Below are positions 18,859 through 27,463 of a stretch of 64,000 nucleotides of DNA, piece after piece. Each line of letters opens with the position of its first letter. Within the stretch, counting starts at the first letter, position 1. The notes beneath the pieces are model-generated. The model saw nothing but the letters and a program-made list of their open reading frames with translations, was not told the DNA's origin and searched no databases. The position numbers were made by a program, and so were the translations under genes. Source of the DNA: Embleya sp042956465 (lineage in GTDB: Bacteria > Actinomycetota > Actinomycetes > Streptomycetales > Streptomycetaceae); assembly GCF_042956465.1 (NCBI RefSeq), contig NZ_JBIBGL010000007.1, forward strand, positions 372,001-436,000. Reading direction: 5' to 3'.

Positions 18859-19616
18859 CCGTCCACTTCATCGGCGCCGGCCCCGGCGCGGCCGATTTGA
18901 TCACGGTGCGCGGGCTGCGGATCATCGCCGCCTCGCCGGTGTGCCTGTACGCGGGCGCGCTCGTGCCGCGCGAACTGGTCGACGCGGCACCGCCCGGAGC
19001 CCGTCTCGTGGACACCGCCGAACTGAACCTGGACCAGATCGTTGAGGAACTGCGCGCCGCACACGCGGCGGGGCACGACGTGGCCCGGCTCCAGTCGGGG
19101 GACACCTCGTTCTTCAGCGCGGTGGCCGAGCAGCAGCGCCGGCTCGACGCGCTCGGCATTCCGTGGGACATCACCCCGGGCGTACCGGCGTTCGCTGCCG
19201 CCGCGGCGGCGATGGGCCGTGAGCTGACGCTGCCCACGGTGGGACAGACGGTGATCCTGACCCGAGTGGCCGGCAACGCGACGGCGATGCCGCCGGGCGA
19301 GGACCTGGCCACGCTGGGGCGGTCCGGCGCATTGCTGGTGCTGCACCTGGCGGTGGGGCAAGTGGAGCGGGTGGTGGCCGAGTTGACCCCGCTGTACGGC
19401 GCGGACTGCCCGGTCGCGGTGGTCGCGCGCGCATCCCGCCCGGACGAATTGATCGTGCGCGGCGAACTGGCCGACCTGGTGTCCCTGGTGCGTGACAACG
19501 GGATCAAGGCGGTGGCGATCATCATGGTCGGCCGCGTACTGGGCGAACCGGGCTTCTGCGACAGCCACCTGTACAGCGAGATCCGCGATCGCACCGAGCC
19601 GAGGCCGGTGGGGTGA
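18855..19616 (+). CDS. cobM: Precorrin-4 C11-methyltransferase
   Basis: SAM-dependent enzyme that methylates C11 of precorrin-4 to give precorrin-5. The 253-residue tetrapyrrole-methylase protein has the N-terminal VHFIGAGPGAADLITVRG, the LYAGALVP motif and TPGVPAFAAAAAAMGRELT. The usual SGDPS loop reads SGDTS here (about residue 81), a Pro-to-Thr change at a normally conserved position. The ATG at 18855 overlaps the cobL stop. It is the last gene of the cobN-L-M operon and converges on cbiD; the 158-base gap between them shows no clear hairpin. Confidence 0.95.
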   Translation: MTVHFIGAGPGAADLITVRGLRIIAASPVCLYAGALVPRELVDAAPPGARLVDTAELNLDQIVEELRAAHAAGHDVARLQSGDTSFFSAVAEQQRRLDALGIPWDITPGVPAFAAAAAAMGRELTLPTVGQTVILTRVAGNATAMPPGEDLATLGRSGALLVLHLAVGQVERVVAELTPLYGADCPVAVVARASRPDELIVRGELADLVSLVRDNGIKAVAIIMVGRVLGEPGFCDSHLYSEIRDRTEPRPVG

Positions 19617-19774
19617 GCCGGGCGAGGCCCGGTCGGGTTGCGGTGGGACCGGGGGGCGGGTCGGGACTCGGATCGGGGCTTGGGCCGGAGCCTGGGCCGA
19701 GACTCCGGTCGTGGCTTGCGTCGAGACCTGGGCCGCCGCTCGTTTCGGAGTCGAGCCGGGTGGCCGGGTTCCGC

Positions 19775-21001
19775 CTAGGCCGGCGCGGCGCGGCCGACGA
19801 TGGTGCCCGTGCGGTTGATCGCGATCACGTCGACGGTGATCGGGAGTTCGCTGCCGTGCAGCAGGGCCCGGGCGGCGTCGCGGGCGGCTTCCGCGACGGC
19901 GTCGCCGAGCGGGATGCCGGCTGCGCGGGCCAGTTCGAGCGCGTGCAGGGCGGTGTTCGCGGCGCGGATCCGCGCCGCCGACTCGGCATCGCCGCCGACC
20001 GCCGTGGCCCGGTCGGCGAGCGCGTCCAGGTTCACCTGCGAGCGGCCCGAGTGCAGGTCGAGATGACCGTCGGCGAGCTTGGAGAGCTTGGCGAAGCCGC
20101 CGGCGATGGTCAGCCGCGGGATCGGGTGCCGACGCAGGTACTTGAGCAGCGCGCCGGCGAAGTCGCCCATGTCCAACAGCGCGGTGCCGGACAGCCCGTA
20201 CACCTCGGCGCCCACCCGCTCCGAGGTGGTGCCGGTCGCACCGAGCACGTGCGTCTCGCCGGTGGCCAACGCGACGTCGATGCCGCGGCGGATCGAGTCG
20301 ATCCAGGCCGAGCACGAGTACGGGATGACGATGCCCGTGGTGCCCAGGATGGACAGGCCGCCCAGGATGCCCAGGCGCGGATTCCAGGTCTGTTCGGCGA
20401 TCCGGGCGCCGTCGTCCACGGACAACTCGACGGTGACGTCGCCGGTGCCCCCGTGCGCGGCGGCCACCCGGGCCACCGCTTCCCGGATCAGCTTGCGCGG
20501 GACGGGGTTGACGGCGGGCTCGCCGACCGCGAGCGGCAGGCCGGGCAGGGTCACCGTGCCGACCCCGGGGCCGGCCCGGAAGGTCACGCCGGTACCGGGC
20601 GCCGCGTGCCGCACGGTGGCCCGGATCAGCGCACCGTGCGTGACATCCGGGTCGTCGCCGGCGTCCTTGACCACACCGGCCATCGCCGCTCGGGGTGCGC
20701 GGTCGTGGGCGGCGGGGTGCTCGATGGACGGTGCTTCGGCCGCGGGATCGTCGGTTGTGGGCTCGTCGATCGCCGGCTCACCGGTCACGGGTGCCTCGGC
20801 CTCGGGCCGGTCGGCCGTGGGCTTCGTCGTCGTGAGTTCCTCGACGGCGAGCGCGAACGCGGGTGTCTGGCCGCCGGGCAGCCATACCGTCACCGGGTCG
20901 GGGAACTCGCCGGTCAACAGGGCCTGGTAGGCGGCGGTCGTCGCGGCGGTCGCACATGCCCCGGTGGTCCAGCCTCGGCGCAGGCGATCGGGGCGGTTCA
21001 T
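19775..21001 (-). CDS. cbiD: CbiD-type C1-methyltransferase (cobalt-precorrin-5B / precorrin-5)
   Basis: Methylates C1 of the corrin ring with loss of the extruded acetyl unit. The 408-residue protein carries CbiD hallmarks: RRGWTTGACATAATTAAYQA at the N-terminus, and later LSILGTTGIVIPYSCSAWID with GGFAKLSKLADGHLDLHS. Residues about 56-106 are an acidic, Pro/Thr/Glu-rich insert (runs such as TTKPTADRPEAEAP) not typical of CbiD and probably a disordered surface loop. The ATG at 21001 faces the cobK GTG at 21019, so the two genes are divergent with only 17 bases between starts. CbiD belongs to the cobalt-early pathway by convention but here sits with CobG and CobN, presumably in place of CobF. 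Confidence 0.94.
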   Translation of the reverse strand: MNRPDRLRRGWTTGACATAATTAAYQALLTGEFPDPVTVWLPGGQTPAFALAVEELTTTKPTADRPEAEAPVTGEPAIDEPTTDDPAAEAPSIEHPAAHDRAPRAAMAGVVKDAGDDPDVTHGALIRATVRHAAPGTGVTFRAGPGVGTVTLPGLPLAVGEPAVNPVPRKLIREAVARVAAAHGGTGDVTVELSVDDGARIAEQTWNPRLGILGGLSILGTTGIVIPYSCSAWIDSIRRGIDVALATGETHVLGATGTTSERVGAEVYGLSGTALLDMGDFAGALLKYLRRHPIPRLTIAGGFAKLSKLADGHLDLHSGRSQVNLDALADRATAVGGDAESAARIRAANTALHALELARAAGIPLGDAVAEAARDAARALLHGSELPITVDVIAINRTGTIVGRAAPA

Positions 21002-21018
21002 CGGTCGAGGAGCCAATC

Positions 21019-21951
21019 GTGAGCGGATCGAAGGAAACACGCACTGACGCGCCCGGCGGGCCGCCGACGAGCGCCGGGCCGGCGGACACGGCCTCGGGAG
21101 GCACACACGGTGCGGTGGACGCGGTCGGCACGCCCGGCCCGATCCGCGCGAGCGGTCCGCTCGACCCGCCCGGCCCGGACGCCTTCGGCGACGCCGGCCG
21201 CGTGGTGCTGCTGCTGGGAGGTACCGCCGAGGCTCGCGTGCTGGCCGCGCGGTTGGTCGAGGTACCGGGGCTGCGGGTCGTGTCGTCGCTGGCCGGGCGC
21301 ACCGGCGCGCCCGTGTTGCCGGTCGGCGAGACCCGTGTGGGCGGTTTCGGCGGCGTGCCCGGTCTGGTCGCGTGGTTGCGGGCCAGGGCCGCGGTGGCGG
21401 TGGTCGACGCCACCCATCCGTTCGCGGCCCGGATCTCGGCGAACGCGGTCGCGGCGTGTGCCGAGGCGGACGTCCCGCTGCTGCGCCTGCAACGGCCGGG
21501 GTGGACCGCCGTACCGGGTGACCGCTGGTATCCGGTCGACTCCGCGGACGAGGCCGCGCGGGTGTTGCCCGGTCTGGCCCGGCGGGTGTTCCTGACCACG
21601 GGTCGGCTGGAGACCGCGCCGTACGCACACCTGGACGACCTGTGGTTCCTGCTGCGCAGCGTCGAGCCGCCCACCGGCGCTCTGCCGCGGGCCTGCGAAG
21701 TGCTGTTGTCCAGAGGCCCGTTCACGGTCGAGAACGAGATCGCGCTGCTGCGCGACCGGCGCATCGACGCGATCGTGACCAAGGACAGCGGCGGTGCCCT
21801 CACCGCGGCCAAGCTCACCGCCGCCCGCGAGCTGGGCCTGCCGGTGGTGCTGATCCGCCGTCCCGAGGTGCACGCGCCGGAGCAGGTCACCGACACGGCA
21901 GCCGCCGCGCGGTGGGTCCTGACCGGGTCGGCCGCGGCGGCCGGAACGTGA
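21019..21951 (+). CDS. cobK: Precorrin-6A reductase (CobK/CbiJ family)
   Basis: NADPH-dependent enzyme that reduces the macrocycle of precorrin-6A to precorrin-6B (precorrin-6Y). The conserved domain begins near residue 60 with VVLLLGGTAEARVLAARLVE and includes VVDATHPFAARISANAVAAC and FLTTGRLETAPY. A C-terminal NADPH/product-binding part has IVTKDSGGALTAAKLTAARE. The first 55 or so residues are a Gly/Pro/Ala-rich extension absent from most homologues. The GTG at 21019 is chosen because GAGGAG lies 7 bases upstream; an internal GTG at the start of the conserved domain is possible. Confidence 0.94.
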   Translation: MSGSKETRTDAPGGPPTSAGPADTASGGTHGAVDAVGTPGPIRASGPLDPPGPDAFGDAGRVVLLLGGTAEARVLAARLVEVPGLRVVSSLAGRTGAPVLPVGETRVGGFGGVPGLVAWLRARAAVAVVDATHPFAARISANAVAACAEADVPLLRLQRPGWTAVPGDRWYPVDSADEAARVLPGLARRVFLTTGRLETAPYAHLDDLWFLLRSVEPPTGALPRACEVLLSRGPFTVENEIALLRDRRIDAIVTKDSGGALTAAKLTAARELGLPVVLIRRPEVHAPEQVTDTAAAARWVLTGSAAAAGT

Positions 21952-22170
21952 GTCGCGCACGCTCCTCACTGTGACACACGGCCGCCGCCGGTCGATCTTG
22001 GCACCTGCACCGGGTCGCGGGGCGGTCGTGCCGGGCGCCGGCTCCGGACCTGCTCGTGGGCCGGTCGCGCCGGGCGCCGACGCGGGACGCGGTCGCGCAT
22101 CGCTCGCGCCGCGTGCCGGACGGGTCGGCCCGACCCGAAGGAGGATCGTGCACACGGGTCCCCCGGCGGG

Positions 22171-23715
22171 TCAGGCCGGGTAGCGCCGCGGCGTGTACAC
22201 GCCGGTGCTGCCGTCCGGCCGGCGGTAGGTGCGGGTCTGCGACGAGCCGATGATCAGCAGCGTACGCATGTCGACCACCTCCGGGTCCAGGTCGGCCAAC
22301 CGGACCACGTGTACGGCCTCGGTCGGGCCGCCGACGTCACGGCCCACCACGACCGGGGTGTCCGGGGCGCGGTGCTTGAGGAACAGATCGCGGGCGTCGG
22401 CGACCTGGGTGCGCCGGGTCTTGGAGGCCGGGTTGTAGATCGCGACCGCGAGGTCCGCCTCGGCGGCGGCGGTCAGCCGACGCTCGATCACGTCCCACGG
22501 CTTGAGGATCGCGGACAGGCTGATCACGCAGAAGTCGTGGCCCAGCGGCGCCCCCGCACGAGACGCCACGGCCTGCATCGCGGACAGCCCGGCGACCACC
22601 CGGACCGGGACCTCGGTCGCCGTCTCGTGCGCGGCCTCCAGCACGGCGGACGCCATCGCGAACACGCCCGCGTCACCGGAGGACACCACCGCGACCCGGC
22701 CACCCGCCTCGGCCAACCCGATGGCGTGGCGGGCACGTTCGGCCTCGACCCGGTTGTCGGTGCGATGCCGCTTCTGGCCGGGCCGGGGCTGGACTCGGTC
22801 CACGTACGGGCCGTAGCCGACCACGTGGTCCGCCGCGGCGAGCGCGGCGTGCGCGTCGGGGGTCAGCCATTCCGGACCGGCCGGCCCGAGCCCGACCACG
22901 TCGATCGAGCCGAGCTCGCCGGTGGGTTCGGGCACCACGTACGCCGGCTCGGGCTCACGCGGCGTGCGGTTGGTCGCGAACTCCCCGCCGGGGGAGGCCG
23001 ATGGGGTGATCACGAGGGAGAAGTACGGGACCTCCTCGGGGACTACGTCGGCGAGCGGGCGCACCTGTTGCCGATCGGTGGTCGCGCGCTCCACGTACCA
23101 CGTGCGATCGGCCAGCCCGGCCTGCTCGAACGCACCGCGTACGGCCGGGAAATGCCGCTTGCCGAGCTTGATCACCGCGGCCGAGTCGGTGGTCCGCAGC
23201 CGGGCCGCGAGCACGTCGGGCGGGAGCGTACCGGGCAGGATCGTGAGTACCTCGTCGTGCTGCACGAGCGGTCGGCCCAGCACCGCGGCGGCACCGCTGA
23301 CCGAGGTCACCCCGGGGACGACCTCGACCGGGTAGCGGTCGGCGAGGCGTTCGTGCCAGTACATGTACGAGCCGTAGAAGAACGGGTCGCCCTCGCACAA
23401 CACCGCGACATCGCGACCGGCGTCCAGATGCGCGGCGATCTCGGCGGCGGTCGAGTCGTAGTAGTCGGCGAGCGCGCCGTCGTACCCGCCCGGGTGATCG
23501 GTGCTCTCGGTGGTCACCGGGTATTCGAGCGGGAGGCGGACCTGAGTGTCGCTCAGATACGGCTCGGCGATGGTGATCGCGACGCCGCGCGCACCCTTCT
23601 TGACCGGATAGGCGACCACGTCCGCCGAGGTGATCAGGCGATGCGCCTTGAGGGTGATCAGCTCGGGGTCGCCCGGGCCGAGGCCGATGCCGTACAGGCG
23701 GCCGGTGGTGGTCAC
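22171..23715 (-). CDS. cobIJ: CobI-CobJ fusion: precorrin-2 C20- and precorrin-3B C17-methyltransferase
   Basis: Bifunctional 514-residue protein with two tetrapyrrole methylases. Residues about 1-240 (CobI) contain GIGLGPGDPELITLKAHRLI and VLCEGDPFFYGSYMYWHERL and methylate C20 of precorrin-2. Residues about 262-505 (CobJ) contain SIDVVGLGPAGPEWLTPDAH, VVSSGDAGVFAMASAVLEAA and AIYNPASKTR, and carry out C17 methylation and ring contraction. Residues about 240-262 form the linker. Such fusions are usual in actinobacteria. It is the last gene of the leftward cobG-cobH-cobIJ group. The gap to cobH (23716-23863) contains a perfect 14-base palindrome, CGGGTCCGGACCCG (23831-23844). The 219-base gap to cobK (21952-22170) shows nothing clear. 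Confidence 0.96.
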   Translation of the reverse strand: MTTTGRLYGIGLGPGDPELITLKAHRLITSADVVAYPVKKGARGVAITIAEPYLSDTQVRLPLEYPVTTESTDHPGGYDGALADYYDSTAAEIAAHLDAGRDVAVLCEGDPFFYGSYMYWHERLADRYPVEVVPGVTSVSGAAAVLGRPLVQHDEVLTILPGTLPPDVLAARLRTTDSAAVIKLGKRHFPAVRGAFEQAGLADRTWYVERATTDRQQVRPLADVVPEEVPYFSLVITPSASPGGEFATNRTPREPEPAYVVPEPTGELGSIDVVGLGPAGPEWLTPDAHAALAAADHVVGYGPYVDRVQPRPGQKRHRTDNRVEAERARHAIGLAEAGGRVAVVSSGDAGVFAMASAVLEAAHETATEVPVRVVAGLSAMQAVASRAGAPLGHDFCVISLSAILKPWDVIERRLTAAAEADLAVAIYNPASKTRRTQVADARDLFLKHRAPDTPVVVGRDVGGPTEAVHVVRLADLDPEVVDMRTLLIIGSSQTRTYRRPDGSTGVYTPRRYPA

Positions 23716-23863
23716 GCTGTGCTCCTGGGGGTGGGGGTGGTGTGGGCGGCGGCGTACGCGGGTCGGGTTCGTCGAAACTCGGGCGTGGGCCCGGGGGCAC
23801 GGGACTCGGGGCTCACCGAGCCCGGGTGTTCGGGTCCGGACCCGGGTCCTCGGTCGTCGGTGC

Positions 23864-24490
23864 CTATTCTTGTTCGCTCGCCAGTGCGTTCAGTGCGGCG
23901 GCGGTCATCGCGCTGCCACCGCGGCGGCCGTGCACGACGAGGTAGGGGATGCCGGCGGGATGGTCGGCCAGGGCCTGCTTGGACTCGGCCGCGCCGATGA
24001 AGCCGACCGGGATTCCGATGATCGCGGCGGGGTGCGGAGCGCCCTGATCGATCAGTTCGAGCAGTCGAAACAGCGCGGTGGGTGCGTTTCCGACCGCGAC
24101 CACGGCACCGGCCAGGTCGTCGACCCACAGGTCCACGGCGGCGGCGCTGCGGGTGGTGCCCTGTTCGGCGGCCAGGCCCGGCGTACGCGGGTCGGTGAGC
24201 AGGCAACGCACGTCGTTGTCCTTGGGCAACCGCTTGCGCGTCACTCCGGACGCGACCATGTTGGCGTCGCACAGGATCGGCGCACCGGCACGCAATGCCT
24301 CGGCCCCGGCCCGGGCCACCTCGGGGTGGAAGCCGACATCGCGGGGGAGGTCGGTCATGCCACACGCGTGGATCATCCGAACGACGACGCGCGAAACGTC
24401 CTCGGGGAAGCGGGCCAGATCGGCCTCGGCCCGGATGGTCGCGAACGAACGCCGATAGATCTCGGCGCCGTCCTTGATCCAGTCGTCCAC
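23864..24490 (-). CDS. cobH: Precorrin-8X methylmutase
   Basis: Shifts the methyl group from C11 to C12 of precorrin-8X, giving hydrogenobyrinic acid. The 208-residue protein has ERIYRRSF-like IKDGAEIYRRSFATIRAEAD, the catalytic-His region VVVRMIHACGMTDLPRDV, DANMVASGVTRKRLP and IGIPVGFIGAAESKQAL. The start at GTG 24490 is supported by AAAGGAG about 8 bases upstream and the usual family length. The upstream extension in frame is Pro/Arg-rich and spurious. The 179-base gap to cobG (24491-24669) holds no gene. Confidence 0.95.
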   Translation of the reverse strand: MDDWIKDGAEIYRRSFATIRAEADLARFPEDVSRVVVRMIHACGMTDLPRDVGFHPEVARAGAEALRAGAPILCDANMVASGVTRKRLPKDNDVRCLLTDPRTPGLAAEQGTTRSAAAVDLWVDDLAGAVVAVGNAPTALFRLLELIDQGAPHPAAIIGIPVGFIGAAESKQALADHPAGIPYLVVHGRRGGSAMTAAALNALASEQE

Positions 24491-24669
24491 GTCGGCTGCT
24501 CCTTTGCCCGATTTGCCCGATGGGGTGGCGATGGTTGTCGTTGTCGGCCCGTGGGCCGCGGTCGCGGGGCTGTGGTCACGGCCGCGCGATGCCCGGTCGG
24601 CCGGGCGGCCGGTGGGAGGGTATGGAGCTTCGTGACCCATGGACCTGCCGGGCGGGGGCCGGTCGACCG

Positions 24670-26016
24670 TCATGCCGGGGTGGAGGGTCGGGATGCGCCC
24701 GGTGCGGGCGGGCGGATCAAGGGCGCGGGTGACGGTGTGGGCGCGCGGTCGGGCGGGACGGTTTCGTACGTGCCGTCCTCGCGGGCGACCAGCAGCGTCG
24801 CGCCGGCGGGCTTGCCGCACGCGCGGGCGCAGCCGACCCAGTGCGTATCGGGTGCGTCGTCCAGGGTTGGGGAGCCGTCGACGGCCGGCCGGTCGGGGGT
24901 CGGATGATCGGCCCGTCGGGAGGCTCGGCCCAGTGCGTGGCGGCCGGCCTCGGTGCGGACGTCGGCCAGCGCTCGGCGGCACGCGCCCAGGCCGCTGCAC
25001 GCGGTCACGCCGCGCCACGGTGAAGCGGGGTCGCACGGCAGGCCGGCGGCTTCGAGGGCGGCCGTGGTCGCGGCGGGATCGGTGACGTCACGGACCACGA
25101 CGCCTCGGCCGCTGGTGATCCGCAGCTCGGCCCGCAATCCGACCAGGGCGGCCAGATGATGCTGCGTCAGGCGTCCGAGTGGTACCAGGGCCCCGATGGC
25201 GAAGCGGCCGTCGGATTGCGCGAGTACCCCGATCGGCGGTCGGCCGTCGGCGCGTCGGCGCGGTCGGGCGGCGTTCGGGGTGGCCGCTGCGTGGTCGTGG
25301 GCGCCCCCTGTGACGGGTTCGGAGCTTGCGAACGGGGCCGGGGCGGCTGCGAGGGTGGCGGCGAACCGGGCGGCCCCGTCGGGGAGTTCGCGGATGTGCC
25401 AGGCGCCGGAGTTGGCGCGGGCGGTCAGGAACGCGCGGGCCGCGTGGACGATGGCCGCCGAGGCGTCGGTGGGGTCGAAGCGCCAGGTGGTGTCGTGGCC
25501 GGCGACGTGCAGCGCGAAGGTGTGCTCGGCGAGTGCGACGAGGTCCAGGTCGTGGCGGGCCGAGGCGATCGGGAGTCCGCCGTCGTCGATGCCGATCAGG
25601 AAGCGGCCGGAGAGGGCGGTCAGGTCCGGGGCCGCGCACAACGCGTGGTCGACGGCGGTGAGTACGGCGTCGGCGTCCAGCAGGGCGTTCGGATCGCGGC
25701 CGGCCAGTGGACTCGCCAGGATGTTGCGTACGCGGTCGTGGCTGCGCGAGGGCATCAGGCCGGCCGCGGCGACGGCGTCGGCGAGGGCGGGCAGGTCGGC
25801 TTCGGCCAGGCCCCGCAGCTGGATGTTCGCGCGTGCCGTCAGGTCCACCGACCCGGTACCGAATCGCCTTGTCAGACGGGCCAGTTCGGTAAGCCGATCG
25901 GGGGTGAGCCGCCCGCCCGGGAGGCGTACGCGCGCGATCAGGCCGTCGTCGGCCGGTGACGCGTCCACGACTCCGGGGCAGGCGTCGTCGCGCTCCCGGA
26001 CCACCACCGCGCCCAC
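24670..26016 (-). CDS. cobG: Precorrin-3B synthase CobG
   Basis: Oxygen-dependent hydroxylation and lactone formation on precorrin-3A before ring contraction, using a [4Fe-4S] centre. The 448-residue protein has the nitrite/sulfite reductase ferredoxin-like repeats (RLTPDRLTELARLTRRFG; QLRGLAEADLPALADAV). The cluster cysteines are in TACSGLGACRRAL and VGCARACGKP near the C-terminus. The exact start is unclear: a frame opens at ATG 26109, but that would leave no space for the divergent regulator's promoter. GTG 26016 or GTG 26007 (GAAGGA 11 bases upstream) is more likely; 26016 is given. CobG marks the pathway as the aerobic one. Confidence 0.92.
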   Translation of the reverse strand: MGAVVVRERDDACPGVVDASPADDGLIARVRLPGGRLTPDRLTELARLTRRFGTGSVDLTARANIQLRGLAEADLPALADAVAAAGLMPSRSHDRVRNILASPLAGRDPNALLDADAVLTAVDHALCAAPDLTALSGRFLIGIDDGGLPIASARHDLDLVALAEHTFALHVAGHDTTWRFDPTDASAAIVHAARAFLTARANSGAWHIRELPDGAARFAATLAAAPAPFASSEPVTGGAHDHAAATPNAARPRRRADGRPPIGVLAQSDGRFAIGALVPLGRLTQHHLAALVGLRAELRITSGRGVVVRDVTDPAATTAALEAAGLPCDPASPWRGVTACSGLGACRRALADVRTEAGRHALGRASRRADHPTPDRPAVDGSPTLDDAPDTHWVGCARACGKPAGATLLVAREDGTYETVPPDRAPTPSPAPLIRPPAPGASRPSTPA

Positions 26017-26092
26017 CGTCCTTCGCCGTGCCTCGTCGCCTCGTATCGGTATGCCCGGCCTGTCACCCCATGTCGGGTTGCCGACCGGCCAG

Positions 26093-26109
26093 ATGCGACA
26101 CTGTTGCAT
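26093..26109. promoter_or_regulatory. Inverted repeat in front of the Fur-family gene (Nur-box-like)
   Basis: ATGCGACACTGTTGCAT is a 17-base palindrome broken by one mismatched pair. It ends directly before the ATG of the Fur-family gene and lies about 80-90 bases upstream of cobG. The pattern TGC-x-A-N5-T-x-GCA resembles the box described for the nickel regulator Nur of Streptomyces. Autoregulation and control of cobG are inferences. Confidence 0.5.
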
Positions 26110-26622
26110 ATGGACGACGGTGTACAGCACCCCACCCCCGACCCGGTCGCCGAGGCGGTGCGGCAGATCCGCGCGCACGGCGAGCGGGTCACGGTGGCGC
26201 GCACCGCGGTGCTTCGGGTCCTCGCGGACGCCGACGAGCACCTGAGCGCCGACGCGATCTTCGCCGCGGTCTCCCGAGCGGCGCCGGGCGTGCATCGCAC
26301 CACCATCTACCGCGCGTTGGACGCCCTCGAACGCCTCGACCTGGTCGCCTTCACCCGGCTGCGCCACGACGCGGCCACCTACCACCTGGCGGGCCACCTG
26401 GTGGGCGGCACGCACGTACTCGTACGCTGCCGCCACTGCGGCACGGTCGGCCACGCGCCGGGCGACCTGCTGGACGAGGTCGCCGCCCGGCTGGCCGCCG
26501 AACAGGGCTTCACCCTCGACCCGACGGCCGTGGCCCTGACCGGCCGCTGCGACACGTGCACGAAGCACCCGAGCACCCTCACCCACGCCCGCCCGAACAG
26601 GCCCAGCACAGGTCGCCCCTGA
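26110..26622 (+). CDS. Fur-family metalloregulator
   Basis: Metal-sensing repressor of 170 residues. The winged helix covers about residues 10-85 (GERVTVARTAVLRVLADADE, then HRTTIYRALDALERLDLVAF). The dimerization domain has the structural zinc pairs CRHC and CDTC and several His (YHLAGHLVGGTHV) where Fur proteins place the regulatory metal. The ATG at 26110 follows directly on a Fur-like inverted repeat. Its position, divergent from cobG, suggests regulation of corrin synthesis by cobalt, nickel or zinc. Fur, Zur and Nur cannot be told apart by eye; the palindrome favours a Nur-like protein. Confidence 0.92.
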   Translation: MDDGVQHPTPDPVAEAVRQIRAHGERVTVARTAVLRVLADADEHLSADAIFAAVSRAAPGVHRTTIYRALDALERLDLVAFTRLRHDAATYHLAGHLVGGTHVLVRCRHCGTVGHAPGDLLDEVAARLAAEQGFTLDPTAVALTGRCDTCTKHPSTLTHARPNRPSTGRP

Positions 26623-26696
26623 ACGCGCCCCCGCCGCGCCCGCCCGACGCGGCGACGGAGGCGGCCCCCCGCGCTCGGCCCGCCGCCCCGCCCGCG

Positions 26697-26727
26697 CCGT
26701 CGGCCCGCCGTCACGGCCGGCCGACGG
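26697..26727. terminator. Hairpin between convergent Fur-family and deacetylase genes
   Basis: CCGTCGGCC (26697-26705) pairs perfectly with GGCCGACGG (26719-26727) across a 13-base loop. It sits between the Fur-family gene (ends 26622) and the convergent deacetylase gene (ends 26741), so it could serve both. Confidence 0.6.
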
Positions 26728-26740
26728 TGCGGGGTGGGGG

Positions 26741-27463
26741 TCAGGTGGGTTGGACGAAGCGGTAGCCGGCGGCCAGGAGCTGGGGGAGCCATTGTTCGAG
26801 GGCGGCGACGGTTTGGGAGCGATCGCCGCCCGCGTCGTGATTGAGGATGATCGAGCCGGTCGTGGTCGCGGCCAGGACGCGCTCGACGATCACATCCGTG
26901 CCGGGTTGCGACCAGTCGACGGGATCGACCGACCAGCCCAGTGGCCGCAGGCCGTTCGCGCTCAGTGCACCCATCACCTCGGGCGACCAGCGCCCGTACG
27001 GTGCGCGGAACCAGCCGACCCGAAGGTCCGGCAGGACGCGGTGGATCGCGGTCAGGTTGCGTTCCACCTCCTCCGCGACGCCGGTCGGCGAGAGTTGTTG
27101 CAGGTCGGGGTGCGACCACGAGTGGCCGGCGATCGCGTGGCCCTCGTCGTGGATCGTGCGGAGCAGGCGGGGGTGGCGCTCGACTGCCGTGCCCACGACG
27201 CAGAACGTCGCCCGCACCCGGAATCTCCGCAACATGCGCAACACCTGCGGGGTGTACTCGGGATCGGGTCCGTCGTCGAAGGTCACCGCGATGCGCTGCG
27301 GTCCGGCCTTGACCTCGCATACCGGTTCCTGGACGAAGGCGGGGCGGGGGGTGGGCTGTCGGTCGGCGGCGCGGGCGGACGGGGTGGCGGTGGCGAGAAG
27401 ACCGAGGGTGGCGGCGGCGCCCATCAGCAACGTACGGCGCGACGTGGCAGAGGTGGTGTCCAT
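26741..27463 (-). CDS. Secreted polysaccharide deacetylase (NodB domain)
   Basis: Carbohydrate esterase family 4 enzyme, expected to remove N- or O-acetyl groups from peptidoglycan, chitin oligomers or xylan outside the cell. The 240-residue product starts with a signal peptide containing a twin arginine (SRRTLLMGAAATLGLLA), ending near ATPSARAA, so Tat export is plausible. The NodB domain shows motif 1 TFDDGPDP, motif 2 HSWSHP (metal His pair), motif 3 RAPYGRW and a late LNHD motif. The ATG at 27463 gives a proper signal peptide; the longer in-frame extension is discarded. Confidence 0.92.
   Translation of the reverse strand: MDTTSATSRRTLLMGAAATLGLLATATPSARAADRQPTPRPAFVQEPVCEVKAGPQRIAVTFDDGPDPEYTPQVLRMLRRFRVRATFCVVGTAVERHPRLLRTIHDEGHAIAGHSWSHPDLQQLSPTGVAEEVERNLTAIHRVLPDLRVGWFRAPYGRWSPEVMGALSANGLRPLGWSVDPVDWSQPGTDVIVERVLAATTTGSIILNHDAGGDRSQTVAALEQWLPQLLAAGYRFVQPT

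Noticed and set aside
19617..19774. Possible terminator between cobM and cbiD
   Set aside because: The region is GC-rich with many short GGGCC-type matches, but no stem clearly stands out over background.
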